From positions 1 to 64,000 of the forward strand of contig NZ_SMTE01000014.1 in NCBI RefSeq assembly GCF_004357765.1: a stretch of DNA of 64,000 nt. The letters run 5' to 3'. Under the pieces are notes generated by a model that saw only the letters and a program-made list of their open reading frames with translations, searched no databases and was not told the origin of the DNA. Every line of letters starts with the position of its first letter. Position 1 is the first letter of the stretch. This document shows positions 1 through 8,968 of the stretch, in pieces. The translations under genes were made by a program, and so were the position numbers. The DNA comes from Pseudomonas putida. GTDB taxonomy: Bacteria > Pseudomonadota > Gammaproteobacteria > Pseudomonadales > Pseudomonadaceae.

Positions 1-26
1 AAAAACCGACCATGCCAGTTAAAAAC

Positions 27-72
27 TGTTACCTATGTGCGTGAACTGATTTGTAACCCATGTGGGTGAGTC
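27..72. repeat. Spaced direct repeats, possible insertion-sequence end remnant
   Basis: Two similar 21-bp words begin at 27 and 52 (25-bp period) and match at about 15-16 of 21 positions; both contain the pattern TGTNACCNATGTG. Closely spaced direct repeats of this kind are seen near the ends of IS21/IS481-type elements, where transposase binds. No transposase gene lies to the right, so this would be a solo end or the edge of an element lying left of the window. The IS reading is a guess from pattern only. Confidence 0.3.
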
Positions 73-92
73 ATACCAGCAAGCGGTTTTGT

Positions 93-118
93 GCAACTTT
101 TTCCAAGAAAAAAGTTGC
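93..118. terminator. AT-rich perfect hairpin
   Basis: GCAACTTTTT (93-102) and AAAAAGTTGC (109-118) form a perfect 10-bp stem with a 6-nt loop. Because the stem is flanked by its own A/T run it could terminate transcription arriving from a gene to the left of the window. No gene inside the window reads into it on the plus strand. Confidence 0.4.
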
Positions 119-184
119 CCGCCGTAAAGGCGGAAGGGGCCAGTAGCGCCGCTACACACAATGGATCAACTCACGATCTAAATG

Positions 185-224
185 CCAAGCCAAGCCAAGC
201 CAAGCCAAGCCAAGCCAAGCCAAG
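185..224. repeat. Pentanucleotide tandem repeat (CCAAG)x8
   Basis: Eight uninterrupted copies of CCAAG. It lies between the hairpin at 93-118 and the permease terminator at 259-291, outside any convincing gene. Perfect short repeats of this kind are prone to slippage. Confidence 0.85.
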
Positions 225-258
225 CTCCCCCCGACAATCCGTGAAGAACCAAAAGAAA

Positions 259-291
259 GGGGGAAACCGACGATGCGCATCGGCTTCCCCC
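259..291 (-). terminator. Terminator of the purine permease gene
   Basis: GGGGGAA and TTCCCCC arms enclose an inner GC-rich self-complementary stretch. On the minus strand the hairpin is followed by a T-rich run (CTTTCTTTT). It lies 20 bp past the stop codon of the permease. Confidence 0.6.
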
Positions 292-310
292 ATCACCACT
301 CAATCAGCGT

Positions 311-1828
311 TCAATGCTCGGCGACTGCACTGCGCCTGGGCGCCTCGCTGTTCTGTTCTCCCGGTTCCAGCATCGGGACTTCGTTGCCCTCGGCATCGAA
401 CAGCTTGCCATCTTTGAAGTAGTCGCCATCGCGTAGCGCCGAGATGTCGGAGTACTGGATGGTGCGTTCGTAGCCAGCGGCAAACACCGACTGCTGGTCC
501 GAATTGCCCCGGGTGAAATGGTTGAAGATCAGGTTCAACAGGATAGCCATGATCGCCGAAGAACTGATGCCAGAGTGGAAGATGGTCTCGAACCAGTTGG
601 GGAACTGATGGTAGAAGGTCGGCGCGGCGATCGGGATCATCCCGAAGCCCAGCGAGGCGGCGACGATGATCAGGTTGACGTTGTTCTTGTAGCTGACCTT
701 GGAGAGGGTGCGGATACCGCTGGCCGCCACCGTCCCGAACAGCACGATGCCGGCACCACCAAGCACTGGCGTGGGCACGGCAGCGATGATCCGGCCCATG
801 ATCGGCAGCAGGCCAAGCACTACCAGGATTACCCCGCCGGTAGCCACCACGTAACGGCTCTTGACACCGGTCACGGCCACCAGACCGACGTTCTGGGCAA
901 ATGCACTCTGGGTGAAGGAGCCGAATACCGGAGCCAGGATGCTCGATGCCATGTCGGCGCGCAGGCCATTGCCCAAGCGTTTGGAGTCGACCTTGGTGTC
1001 GATGATCTCGCCCACCGCCAGGATGTCGGCCGAGGTTTCCACCAGCGTCACCATGATCACGATGCACATCGACAGGATCGCGGCGATATGGAAAGTCGGC
1101 ATGCCGAAGTGGAACGGTGTCGGGAAGGCAAACATCGGGCCTTCGGTGACCTTGCTGAAATCGGCCATGCCCAGGCTCCAGGCGATCAGCGTACCGACCA
1201 CCATCGCCAGCAGGATCGACAACCGCGAAATGGCGGCGTTGCCGAGCTTGCTCAGCAGCAGCACGATGGCGAAGGTCAGGGCGGCCAGGCTGATATTGGC
1301 GACGCTGCCGAATTCCGGTGAGGCGCTGTTGCCGCCCATCACCCAGCGGGCCGCCACTGGCATGAGAGTCAGGCCGATGGTGGTGATGACGATGCCGGTC
1401 ACCAGCGGCGGAAAGAATTTGGTGATGCGCGAGAACACCGGGGTGATCAGAAAGCCGATCAGCGATGCAGCCATGACTGCACCTAGCACGCCGGGCAGGC
1501 CGCCGCCGCCCTCGCTGCTGAGGATCGCGCCCATGGTCGCTACACCGGCGAACGACACGCCCTGCACCAGTGGCAGCTGGCAGCCGAAGAAGGGCAGGCC
1601 GAGGGTCTGCAGCAGCGTGGCCAAGCCTCCGGCGAACAGCGAGGCGGCGATCAGCAGGCCGATTTCGGCCGGATTCAGCCCAGCCGCCTGCCCCAGGATC
1701 AGGGGTACGGCAACGATGCCCCCGTACATGGTCAGCACATGCTGCAGGCCATAGGCCAGATTGGCCCCGAGGCCAAGGTTTTCATCCTCGGGGCGCTTGG
1801 CTGGAGACGTGCTAGGAGACGTGGTCAT
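311..1828 (-). CDS. NCS2-family xanthine/uric acid:cation symporter
   Basis: This inner-membrane permease (505 aa) probably imports an oxidised purine such as xanthine or urate with a proton or sodium ion. It has 12-14 hydrophobic segments, the conserved Gln-His pair of the first helix (Q29-H30) and the NAT signature QNVGLVAVTG at 312-321. The final Gly in that motif is typical of xanthine/urate rather than uracil carriers. A reading frame continues 77 codons upstream of the chosen ATG, but the extension is not membrane-like. The ATG at 1828 is preceded by AGAGAG and followed by the usual hydrophilic N-terminus. The gene stands alone, with a terminator behind it and a perfect palindrome about 70 bp upstream of its start. 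Exact substrate is not shown by sequence. Confidence 0.88.
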   Translation of the reverse strand: MTTSPSTSPAKRPEDENLGLGANLAYGLQHVLTMYGGIVAVPLILGQAAGLNPAEIGLLIAASLFAGGLATLLQTLGLPFFGCQLPLVQGVSFAGVATMGAILSSEGGGGLPGVLGAVMAASLIGFLITPVFSRITKFFPPLVTGIVITTIGLTLMPVAARWVMGGNSASPEFGSVANISLAALTFAIVLLLSKLGNAAISRLSILLAMVVGTLIAWSLGMADFSKVTEGPMFAFPTPFHFGMPTFHIAAILSMCIVIMVTLVETSADILAVGEIIDTKVDSKRLGNGLRADMASSILAPVFGSFTQSAFAQNVGLVAVTGVKSRYVVATGGVILVVLGLLPIMGRIIAAVPTPVLGGAGIVLFGTVAASGIRTLSKVSYKNNVNLIIVAASLGFGMIPIAAPTFYHQFPNWFETIFHSGISSSAIMAILLNLIFNHFTRGNSDQQSVFAAGYERTIQYSDISALRDGDYFKDGKLFDAEGNEVPMLEPGEQNSEAPRRSAVAEH

Positions 1829-1899
1829 GGAGCAGGCTCTCTGTCTGTTTATTGTTGTGTGGCTACTGTAGACAGTTACTACGATTGATTGCCACAACA

Positions 1900-1911
1900 A
1901 TTGTATACAAT
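1900..1911. promoter_or_regulatory. Perfect palindrome ATTGTATACAAT, putative GntR-type operator
   Basis: A 12-bp perfect palindrome lies 72 bp upstream of the permease start codon. It fits the TNGT-N(0-3)-ACNA form bound by FadR/VanR-type GntR regulators. A near copy lies upstream of gdhA at 15442-15453. The regulator is not in this window. Confidence 0.45.
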
Positions 1912-2092
1912 ATTTTGATCGGAGCGCGCACAACGGTGCTCGCAGGGTGCGTAACACCTGAATGCAGATTACGTTCCAAGTCTGGGGAGGCTGCGCTAGA
2001 GGGGTGTGTACAAAATGCTCCATGCCAGGCAGAAAGCTGTCTGAGTAGACAGGAAACACCCGGTGATCGAGCTATTAGCTAGCTAAAAGATT

Positions 2093-2458
2093 TCAATATT
2101 CGATGAGTTGACGCAGCTCGCGCATCATTTCGGTGCTGTCGGCCACGTTCAATTCCACCAAACGGTGCAAGTGGCTCATCGATTCCAGATCCAGGTACAG
2201 GCAGATGAAGCCAAGTCTGGTGGGTTCTTCATGACGTAATTCGACCTGCATCTGCACGCGGGTGCCTGCGTCGAGGTGGATGATGGCGTCGAAGTCCTGG
2301 GTCAGGTCGGCGTCCCAGGGATCAGGTCGCTCGATGAGCAGGCCCTTGAGCGACAAGTCGAGCAACCGGACCGGCCAGCGTCGCGTGCCCTGTCGCAGCT
2401 CGGTAGGAGCGTCGAAATCGATACGTTGAAAGCGCCGGCGTTCGTCGTGTGGGTTCAT
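2093..2458 (-). CDS. mapZ: PilZ-domain c-di-GMP receptor, MapZ-like
   Basis: This is a single-domain PilZ protein (121 aa). It has the RxxxR element in RRRFQR at residues 7-12 and the DxSxxG element (D34, S36, G39), the two c-di-GMP-binding motifs. Length and sequence resemble P. aeruginosa PA4608/MapZ, which on binding c-di-GMP inhibits the chemotaxis methyltransferase CheR1. The C-terminal stretch (ESMSHLHRLVELN) is also typical of that subfamily. Upstream of cstA, with glyA and morA further along, the arrangement matches the P. aeruginosa neighbourhood as I recall it. The partner CheR is not in the window, so the MapZ role is inferred from family similarity. Confidence 0.85.
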   Translation of the reverse strand: MNPHDERRRFQRIDFDAPTELRQGTRRWPVRLLDLSLKGLLIERPDPWDADLTQDFDAIIHLDAGTRVQMQVELRHEEPTRLGFICLYLDLESMSHLHRLVELNVADSTEMMRELRQLIEY

Positions 2459-2623
2459 GGTCGGGCTCTCCGGGAGAACATCCTGACTATAGTTAGCTTT
2501 ATCTACATCCGGTGTCGCGATCGGCTCGCAGAGGCTCTAGACCAAAGCAAGTATGGCAATGCGCGATGACTCGCCCTAGACTCGGTGGGCGGTCTTTTCC
2601 AATCCACCAGCTGGAAGTAAACC

Positions 2624-4690
2624 ATGAACAACAATAATAGCCTGCTACGCCACATTCCGTGGCTCGCGCTGGCAGTCATAGGCGCCTGTGCGCTGGGTGT
2701 GGTCGCCCTGCGTCGCGGCGAGGCGATCAATGCTTTGTGGATCGTGGTCGCGGCAGTGGCCATTTACCTGGTTGCCTATCGCTACTACAGCCTGTTCATC
2801 GCCACCAAGGTGATGCAACTCGACCCCCGTCGGGCCACCCCCGCGGTGCTCAACAACGATGGTCTGGACTACGTCCCGACCAACAAGCACATCCTGTTCG
2901 GCCATCACTTCGCTGCCATCGCCGGCGCCGGTCCTCTCGTGGGCCCGGTTCTCGCTGCGCAGATGGGTTACCTGCCCGGTACCCTGTGGCTGATCGCCGG
3001 TGTCGTGCTGGCCGGCGCGGTGCAGGATTTCATGGTCCTGTTCCTCTCCACCCGCCGCAACGGTCGCTCGCTGGGCGACATGGTGCGCGAAGAGATGGGC
3101 CGTATTCCTGGCACCATCGCCCTGTTCGGCTGTTTCCTGATCATGATCATCATCCTGGCGGTGCTGGCGCTGATCGTGGTCAAGGCACTGGCCGAGAGTC
3201 CGTGGGGCATGTTCACGGTGATGGCGACCATCCCGATTGCCATGTTCATGGGTATCTACATGCGCTTCATCCGCCCCGGCCACATCGGCGAGATCTCGGT
3301 GATCGGCGTGGTGCTGTTGCTGCTGTCGATCTGGCTGGGGGGCCAGATCGCTGCGGATCCGGTGTGGGGCCCGGCATTCACCTTCACCGGCGTGCAGATC
3401 ACCTGGATGCTCGTAGGCTACGGCTTCGTCGCCGCCGTGCTGCCGGTATGGCTGGTACTCGCTCCGCGTGACTACCTGTCGACCTTCCTCAAGATCGGCA
3501 CCATCGTCGCCCTGGCCATCGGTATCCTGGTCATCGCGCCCGAGCTGAAGATGCCTGCACTGACTCAGTTCACCGACGGCACCGGTCCGGTATGGAAAGG
3601 CGCCCTGTTCCCGTTCCTGTTCATCACCATCGCCTGCGGTGCGGTGTCCGGCTTCCATGCGCTGATCTCCTCGGGCACCACGCCGAAGCTGCTGGACAAC
3701 GAAACCAACGCCCGCTACATCGGTTATGGCGGCATGTTGATGGAGTCGTTCGTCGCCATCATGGCGATGGTCGCCGCCTCGGTCATCGAACCTGGCGTGT
3801 ACTTCGCCATGAACAGCCCGGCCGCGGTCGTTGGCGCGGATGTCGCTTCGGTGGCGCAGACGGTCAGCAGTTGGGGCTTCCTGATCACCCCGGAGCAGCT
3901 CGAAGCGGTCGCCCGCGACATCGGCGAGCACACCGTGCTGGCCCGTGCCGGTGGCGCACCGACCCTGGCGGTGGGTATCGCGCAGATCCTGCACCAGGTG
4001 CTGCCGGGTGAGAACACCATGGCCTTCTGGTACCACTTCGCGATTCTGTTCGAGGCGCTGTTCATCCTCACCGCGGTGGACGCCGGTACCCGTGCCGGTC
4101 GTTTCATGCTTCAGGACCTGCTGGGTAGCTTCGTACCGGCACTCAAGCGCACCGAGTCGTGGACTGCCAACCTGATCGGCACCGCTGGCTGCGTGGCGTT
4201 GTGGGGCTACCTGCTGTATCAGGGCGTGATCGACCCGCTCGGTGGCATCAACACGCTGTGGCCGCTGTTCGGCATCTCCAACCAGATGCTGGCCGGTATC
4301 GCGCTGATGCTGGGCACCGTGGTACTGATCAAGATGAAGCGCGAGCGCTATGTCTGGGTCACTCTGCTACCGGCGGTCTGGCTGCTGATCTGCACCACCA
4401 CTGCGGGCCTGATCAAGCTGTTCGACGCCAACCCGGCGGTCGGCTTCCTGGCCCTGGCCAAGAAGTACAGCACTGCGCTGGATGCCGGCCAGGTACTGGC
4501 TCCGGCCAAGGACATCGGCCAGATGCAGCACGTGATCTACAACGCCTATACCAACGCCGGCCTGACCGTGCTGTTCCTGGTGGTGGTGTTCAGCGTGCTG
4601 TTCTTCGCCGTCAAGGTCGGTTTCGCCGCCTTGAGCCGCAAGGAGCGCAGCGACAAGGAATCCCCATTCCAGGCCTTGCCTGACGCTTGA
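2624..4690 (+). CDS. cstA: CstA/BtsT-family carbon starvation protein, probable pyruvate or peptide transporter
   Basis: This 688-aa inner-membrane protein has about 16-18 hydrophobic helices and the CstA-family segments [17 protein letters not shown] near residue 91 and [16 protein letters not shown] near residue 339. E. coli relatives are the pyruvate:proton symporters BtsT and CstA, which are induced on carbon limitation; peptide uptake has also been proposed. The start has an AGCTGGAAG-type ribosome site. It is followed 13 bp later by a small DUF466 gene, the usual partner (YjiX/YbdD). Which substrate this copy carries cannot be told from sequence. Confidence 0.9.
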   Translation: MNNNNSLLRHIPWLALAVIGACALGVVALRRGEAINALWIVVAAVAIYLVAYRYYSLFIATKVMQLDPRRATPAVLNNDGLDYVPTNKHILFGHHFAAIAGAGPLVGPVLAAQMGYLPGTLWLIAGVVLAGAVQDFMVLFLSTRRNGRSLGDMVREEMGRIPGTIALFGCFLIMIIILAVLALIVVKALAESPWGMFTVMATIPIAMFMGIYMRFIRPGHIGEISVIGVVLLLLSIWLGGQIAADPVWGPAFTFTGVQITWMLVGYGFVAAVLPVWLVLAPRDYLSTFLKIGTIVALAIGILVIAPELKMPALTQFTDGTGPVWKGALFPFLFITIACGAVSGFHALISSGTTPKLLDNETNARYIGYGGMLMESFVAIMAMVAASVIEPGVYFAMNSPAAVVGADVASVAQTVSSWGFLITPEQLEAVARDIGEHTVLARAGGAPTLAVGIAQILHQVLPGENTMAFWYHFAILFEALFILTAVDAGTRAGRFMLQDLLGSFVPALKRTESWTANLIGTAGCVALWGYLLYQGVIDPLGGINTLWPLFGISNQMLAGIALMLGTVVLIKMKRERYVWVTLLPAVWLLICTTTAGLIKLFDANPAVGFLALAKKYSTALDAGQVLAPAKDIGQMQHVIYNAYTNAGLTVLFLVVVFSVLFFAVKVGFAALSRKERSDKESPFQALPDA

Positions 4691-4703
4691 GAGGACTGCA
4701 ACG

Positions 4704-4901
4704 ATGTTCAACGACCTGGGTCGACTGGGTAAATACCTGGGGCAGGCAGCCCGCCTGATGGTCGGCATGCCCGACTACGACAACTATGTCGAGCACATGC
4801 AGACCAAGCACCCGGACAAGCCGGTGATGAGCTACGAGGCGTTCTTCCGAGAACGCCAGGAAGCGCGCTACGGTGGCAAGTCCGGGCCTAAATGCTGTTG
4901 A
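4704..4901 (+). CDS. YbdD/YjiX family (DUF466) small protein
   Basis: The gene encodes 65 residues. It shows the family core of an N-terminal helix ([18 protein letters not shown]), [28 protein letters not shown] in the middle, and a short basic, Cys-ending tail (GPKCC). Members are almost always encoded directly behind cstA/btsT and in E. coli are needed with BtsT/CstA for pyruvate transport. It is co-transcribed with cstA here (13-bp gap). No enzymatic motif is visible. Confidence 0.9.
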   Translation: MFNDLGRLGKYLGQAARLMVGMPDYDNYVEHMQTKHPDKPVMSYEAFFRERQEARYGGKSGPKCC

Positions 4902-4927
4902 TCCTCAACTGTTGTTAGCTTGTCCTG

Positions 4928-4991
4928 GCCCCATCGGCGGCAAGTCGGCTCCCACGAAAACCGTAGGAGCCGGCTTGCCGGCGATGGGGCC
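4928..4991. repeat. Inverted REP pair, GCCGGCTTGCCGGC class
   Basis: Two REP-like palindromes in opposite orientation (4928-4955 and 4962-4991) fold into one long hairpin, followed by a T-rich tract at 4993-5002. It sits between yjiX and the CobW GTPase gene and may also end the cstA transcript. The core differs from the GGGAGCGGGCTTG class found elsewhere in the window. Confidence 0.75.
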
Positions 4992-5020
4992 TGTGTTTTT
5001 TTGCCCAGGAGGCTTTCTGC

Positions 5021-5998
5021 GTGCATACGCCTATTCCCGTAACAGTGCTCACCGGCTTCCTCGGCGCCGGCAAGACCACGCTGCTTAAGTACATGCTCAA
5101 GGCCGAGCACGGCCTGAAGATCGCCGTGATCGAGAACGAATTCAGCGAGGCCGGCATCGACAGCCAACTGCTGGGGGACGAGCCGGTGCAGGTCATGACC
5201 CTGGCCAATGGCTGCGTCTGCTGCAGCATCCACGGCGACCTGACGCGCGCCCTGTACCTGCTGCTCGAGCGCCTGGATGCCGGCGAGATCGCCTTCGATC
5301 GCCTGGTGATCGAGTGCACCGGGCTGGCCGACCCGGCGCCGGTGGCGCAGACCTTCTTCGTCGATGAGGAGCTGCGCGAGCGCTACCTGCTCGATGGCAT
5401 CATCACCCTGGTGGATGCGGCGCATGCCGACACTCATCTGGCGCAAACCATCGCCCAGGCCCAGGTGGGCTTTGCTGACCGTCTGCTGTTGAGCAAGACC
5501 GATCTGGTCACACCGGAGGCGCTTCAGGCCCTACGCGAGCGACTGGGCCGAATCAACGGCCGCGCCGCCATCGGCGTGGTCGAGCACGGCCGCATCGACC
5601 TGGCCGAACTGCTCGACGTGCGCGGTTTCAACCTCAATCCGGATCTCGGCGTCGCGCCCCGGCCGACCCTGCGGCCCATCCTCAAGCCCGCCACGCCGGA
5701 TCGGATTTCCACCCTGGTGCTGCGCAGCGAGACGCCACTGGACATCGACCGCCTCAGCGACTTCATGAATGAGCTGCTGGAAAACCATGGCAAGCAACTG
5801 CTGCGCTACAAGGGCGTGCTGAACATCGCCGGGGATGACCGGCGCCTGGTGTTCCAGGGCGTGCTCAAACTCTATGGCTTCGATTGGGATGCCGAGTGGG
5901 CGGAAGGTGAAGCCCGCGAGAGCGTGATGGTGTTCATTGCCGATGACTTACCGGAGGAAGCGATTCGGGCTGGTTTTGAGGCTTTGTCTCACGCTTGA
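5021..5998 (+). CDS. yjiA: CobW/YjiA-family metal-binding GTPase
   Basis: A COG0523 GTPase of 325 aa, the group linked to metal delivery or metallochaperone roles. Visible motifs are the Walker A GFLGAGKTT at residues 12-20, the metal-binding CxCC motif in GCVCC at 64-68, the ECTGLADP switch region, a SKTD guanine-specificity motif and the C-terminal CobW_C domain. It begins with GTG at 5021, preceded by AGGAGG at 5007-5012. It follows cstA-yjiX as in P. aeruginosa and in E. coli, where the neighbour is also yjiA. The metal served is unknown. Confidence 0.88.
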   Translation: MHTPIPVTVLTGFLGAGKTTLLKYMLKAEHGLKIAVIENEFSEAGIDSQLLGDEPVQVMTLANGCVCCSIHGDLTRALYLLLERLDAGEIAFDRLVIECTGLADPAPVAQTFFVDEELRERYLLDGIITLVDAAHADTHLAQTIAQAQVGFADRLLLSKTDLVTPEALQALRERLGRINGRAAIGVVEHGRIDLAELLDVRGFNLNPDLGVAPRPTLRPILKPATPDRISTLVLRSETPLDIDRLSDFMNELLENHGKQLLRYKGVLNIAGDDRRLVFQGVLKLYGFDWDAEWAEGEARESVMVFIADDLPEEAIRAGFEALSHA

Positions 5999-6020
5999 AG
6001 GCGTCCACGCTGACTCGATC

Positions 6021-6047
6021 ATGCCGCCCAATGGCGGCATTTTTATT
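6021..6047 (+). terminator. Terminator of the CobW GTPase gene
   Basis: ATGCCGCC and GGCGGCAT form an 8-bp stem with a CAAT loop, followed by TTTTATT. It lies 23 bp after the stop codon. Confidence 0.85.
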
Positions 6048-6086
6048 GGCCCAATGGAATTTAATCGGGCCAAGTTTCACGGCCCC

Positions 6087-6114
6087 TTGAAATGAGTACC
6101 TTTTTTGGTACACT
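6087..6114 (+). promoter_or_regulatory. Promoter of the toxin-antitoxin operon with an overlapping operator-like inverted repeat
   Basis: TTGAAA (6087-6092), a 16-bp spacer and TACACT (6109-6114) make a sigma-70-like promoter. Inside it AGTACC and GGTACA flank a T6 run (6095-6112), an inverted repeat with one mismatch at the outer base. An operator buried in the promoter is typical of autoregulation by a HigA/HigBA-type complex. Confidence 0.55.
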
Positions 6115-6470
6115 CGGCCGTATCGGATCACCAGATCAGCGTTCTTTTCTTTCGCAGCGAGCTAGGTAACGAGCCTGTACGCGATTGGTTGAAGGGGTTG
6201 TCCCGGGAGCAACGTCAGCTGATCGGCTACGAGATCAAGTCTGTGCAGTTCGGCTGGCCGATCGGCATGCCCTTGGTCCGCAAGATGGAAAGTGGGCTTT
6301 GGGAGATTCGCGTCGATCTGGGAGATACAGCCGCGCGAGTCCTGTTCACGATGAGCGAGGGGGCGATGGTCCTGCTCCACGGATTCATCAAGAAATGCCA
6401 GAAAACGCCCTTGGTCGATCTCTCGCTGGCCAGGCAACGCAAGACAAGCCTCAGGAGGCATATGCCATGA
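6105..6470 (+). CDS. RelE/ParE-fold toxin, HigB/Gp49-like (DUF891) family
   Basis: This is a predicted mRNA-interfering or ribosome-linked toxin of a type II module (up to 121 aa). The family core is clear: LFFRSELGNEPVRDWL, an IGYEIKSVQFGWPIGMP helix, LVRKMESGLWEIRVDL and RVLFTM, ending in a basic tail. The start is uncertain. The only in-frame initiation codon before the core is TTG at 6105, and it overlaps the predicted -10 element. The true start may therefore be a non-standard codon around 6115-6125 on a near-leaderless transcript. The stop overlaps the start of the antitoxin (ATGA). Toxin-before-antitoxin order is the HigBA arrangement. Confidence 0.8.
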   Translation: MVHSAVSDHQISVLFFRSELGNEPVRDWLKGLSREQRQLIGYEIKSVQFGWPIGMPLVRKMESGLWEIRVDLGDTAARVLFTMSEGAMVLLHGFIKKCQKTPLVDLSLARQRKTSLRRHMP

Positions 6471-6787
6471 ACCCTCATATCGGTTCCGTTTTCGATGATT
6501 TTCTCGCCGAGGAAGGCCTTCTGGAGCCTGTCACGGCAGTAGCCCTGAAACGGGTGATCGCCTGGCAACTGACAGAGGCCATGAAGCAGCAGAAGGTCAG
6601 CAAGAAGGCGCTCGCAGAGCGGATGCATACCAGCCGCGCAGCGGTAGACAGGGCCTTGGACCAGACCGACCCAGGCATGACGCTGGCAACGCTAGCCAGT
6701 GCTGCCAGGGCATTGGGGCAGCGAGTGGACATACGCCTGGTGCCTGAACACGGCGTGTGCGCTGCAAGCCCGACGGCAGTCCTGTAG
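6467..6787 (+). CDS. HigA-like XRE-family antitoxin
   Basis: The protein (106 aa) has a helix-turn-helix of the Cro/CI (XRE) type at about residues 40-75 (KQQKVSKKALAERMHTSRAAV...), the family layout for antitoxins paired with Gp49-like toxins. The start codon overlaps the toxin stop (ATGA), so the two are translationally coupled. It should bind the toxin and repress the operon through the inverted repeat in the promoter at 6087-6114. The terminator that should follow is split by a 641-bp insertion. Confidence 0.85.
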   Translation: MNPHIGSVFDDFLAEEGLLEPVTAVALKRVIAWQLTEAMKQQKVSKKALAERMHTSRAAVDRALDQTDPGMTLATLASAARALGQRVDIRLVPEHGVCAASPTAVL

Positions 6788-6816
6788 CTCGCATCCATTG
6801 GCCCACAAAAAAGCCC

Positions 6817-7479
6817 GGCACATGGCCTAATGCCAGTCAGTTCGCTCGAATCAAGGCTGGCGCAGTCCCTGTGGGAGATCACTCAGCCCTTCTGGGCTGC
6901 GCTGTCGCGCAGAGAACCATGGTCCTTGTGGGAGCGGGCTTGTCCCGCGAATGGGGCGGCGCGGTGAATGGCACCGGCTTCGCCGGTGTTCGCGGGACAA
7001 GCCCGCTCCCACAGGTTCTACGCTCGAATCAAGCCTGCGCAGTCCCTGTGGCAGATCACCGAGCCCTTGTGGGCTGCGCTGTCGCGCAGAGGACCATGGT
7101 CCTTGTGGGAGCGGGCTTGTCCCGCGAATGGGACGACGCGGTGAATGGCACCGGCTTCGCCGGTGTTCGCGGGACAAGCCCGCTCCCACAGGTTCTACGC
7201 TCGAATCAAGGCCGGCGCAGTTCCTGTGGGAGATCACCGAGCCCTTCTGGGCTGCGCTGTCGCGCAGAGGACTATGGTCCTTGTGGGAGCGGGCTTGTCC
7301 CGCGAATGGGGCGACGCGGTGAATGGCACCGGCTTCGCCGGTGTTCGCGGGTCAAGCCCGCTCCCACAGGTTCTACGCTCGAATCAAGGCCGGCGCAGTC
7401 CCTGTGGGAGCGGGTTTACCCGCGAAGGGCTGCAAAGCAGCCACAATTGGCTTAACTGACTGGCATTAGGCACATGGCC
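6817..7479. mobile_element. MITE-like element with 15-bp terminal inverted repeats and 11-bp target duplication
   Basis: The element proper spans 6828-7468 (641 bp). Its ends are perfect inverted repeats TAATGCCAGTCAGTT (6828-6842) and AACTGACTGGCATTA (7454-7468). Both ends are flanked by the identical 11-mer GGCACATGGCC (6817-6827 and 7469-7479), which is a target-site duplication. No transposase is encoded, and the frames inside are only repeat-derived, so it is non-autonomous. The interior is almost wholly a tandem array of REP pairs. An 11-bp duplication suits an IS4-type transposase, but that family is an inference. Because two bases at each junction are shared, the split between terminal repeat and duplication could also be 17 bp and 7 bp. 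Confidence 0.75.
6843..7435. repeat. Tandem array of ~178-bp units, each holding an inverted REP pair
   Basis: Units start at 6843, 7021, 7198 and 7376, all with CGCTCGAATCAAG or a close variant. The first three are 178, 177 and 178 bp, and the fourth stops after about 60 bp. Each full unit has a forward REP (for example 6927-6951), a short hairpin GGCACCGGCTTCGCCGGTG, and the reverse-complement REP (6989-7013). Copies differ at only a few positions, so the amplification looks recent. Confidence 0.9.
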
Positions 7480-7507
7480 GGGCTTTTTCACATCGGGCTA
7501 TCGCCGA

Positions 7508-8761
<1,254 letters not shown>

Positions 8762-8968
8762 GGCGGTCCTCAAGGATCGGGCTGAATTGGGGGGGCATTC
8801 TAACCGATTGCTTCGGGCCTGGCATATGAAGTGACGTCAAGTCGCGGACCAATGGGCCTCATGTTGCATCCCGCGCCCTGCCTGGGCTGGCGATACGCGG
8901 GAGTTGACTCGGAAGTCCGTTTTCAGGGGGCAGGTTTTGCCGCCGCCACCGCCCAGTCTGATAACCGA

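Larger units (their letters stand above)
6807..7488. terminator. Bidirectional terminator split by an inserted element
   Basis: The left half (A-run 6807-6812 then GCCCGGCACATGGCC) and right half (GGCACATGGCCGGGC then T-run 7484-7488) would, without the inserted DNA and with one copy of the duplicated 11 bp, read AAAAAAGCCC-GGCACATGGCC-GGGCTTTTT. That is a hairpin with stem GCCCGGC/GCCGGGC and a 5-nt loop, flanked by A and T runs, able to end both the antitoxin transcript and the convergent glyA transcript. Confidence 0.7.

Noticed and set aside
6092-6130. Toxin translation from ATG 6092 with a frameshift at the T6 run
   Set aside because: The T6 run is the loop between operator half-sites in the promoter. 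A programmed shift there would require transcription from further upstream, and nothing supports that. It is kept only as an alternative.
6843-7435. CRISPR array
   Set aside because: The repeats are 178 bp and contiguous with no unique spacers, and no cas genes are present.
6757-7455. Open frames of 104-232 codons inside the REP array
   Set aside because: They are translations of repeat units (the same peptide recurs every 59 residues), without ribosome sites or homology.
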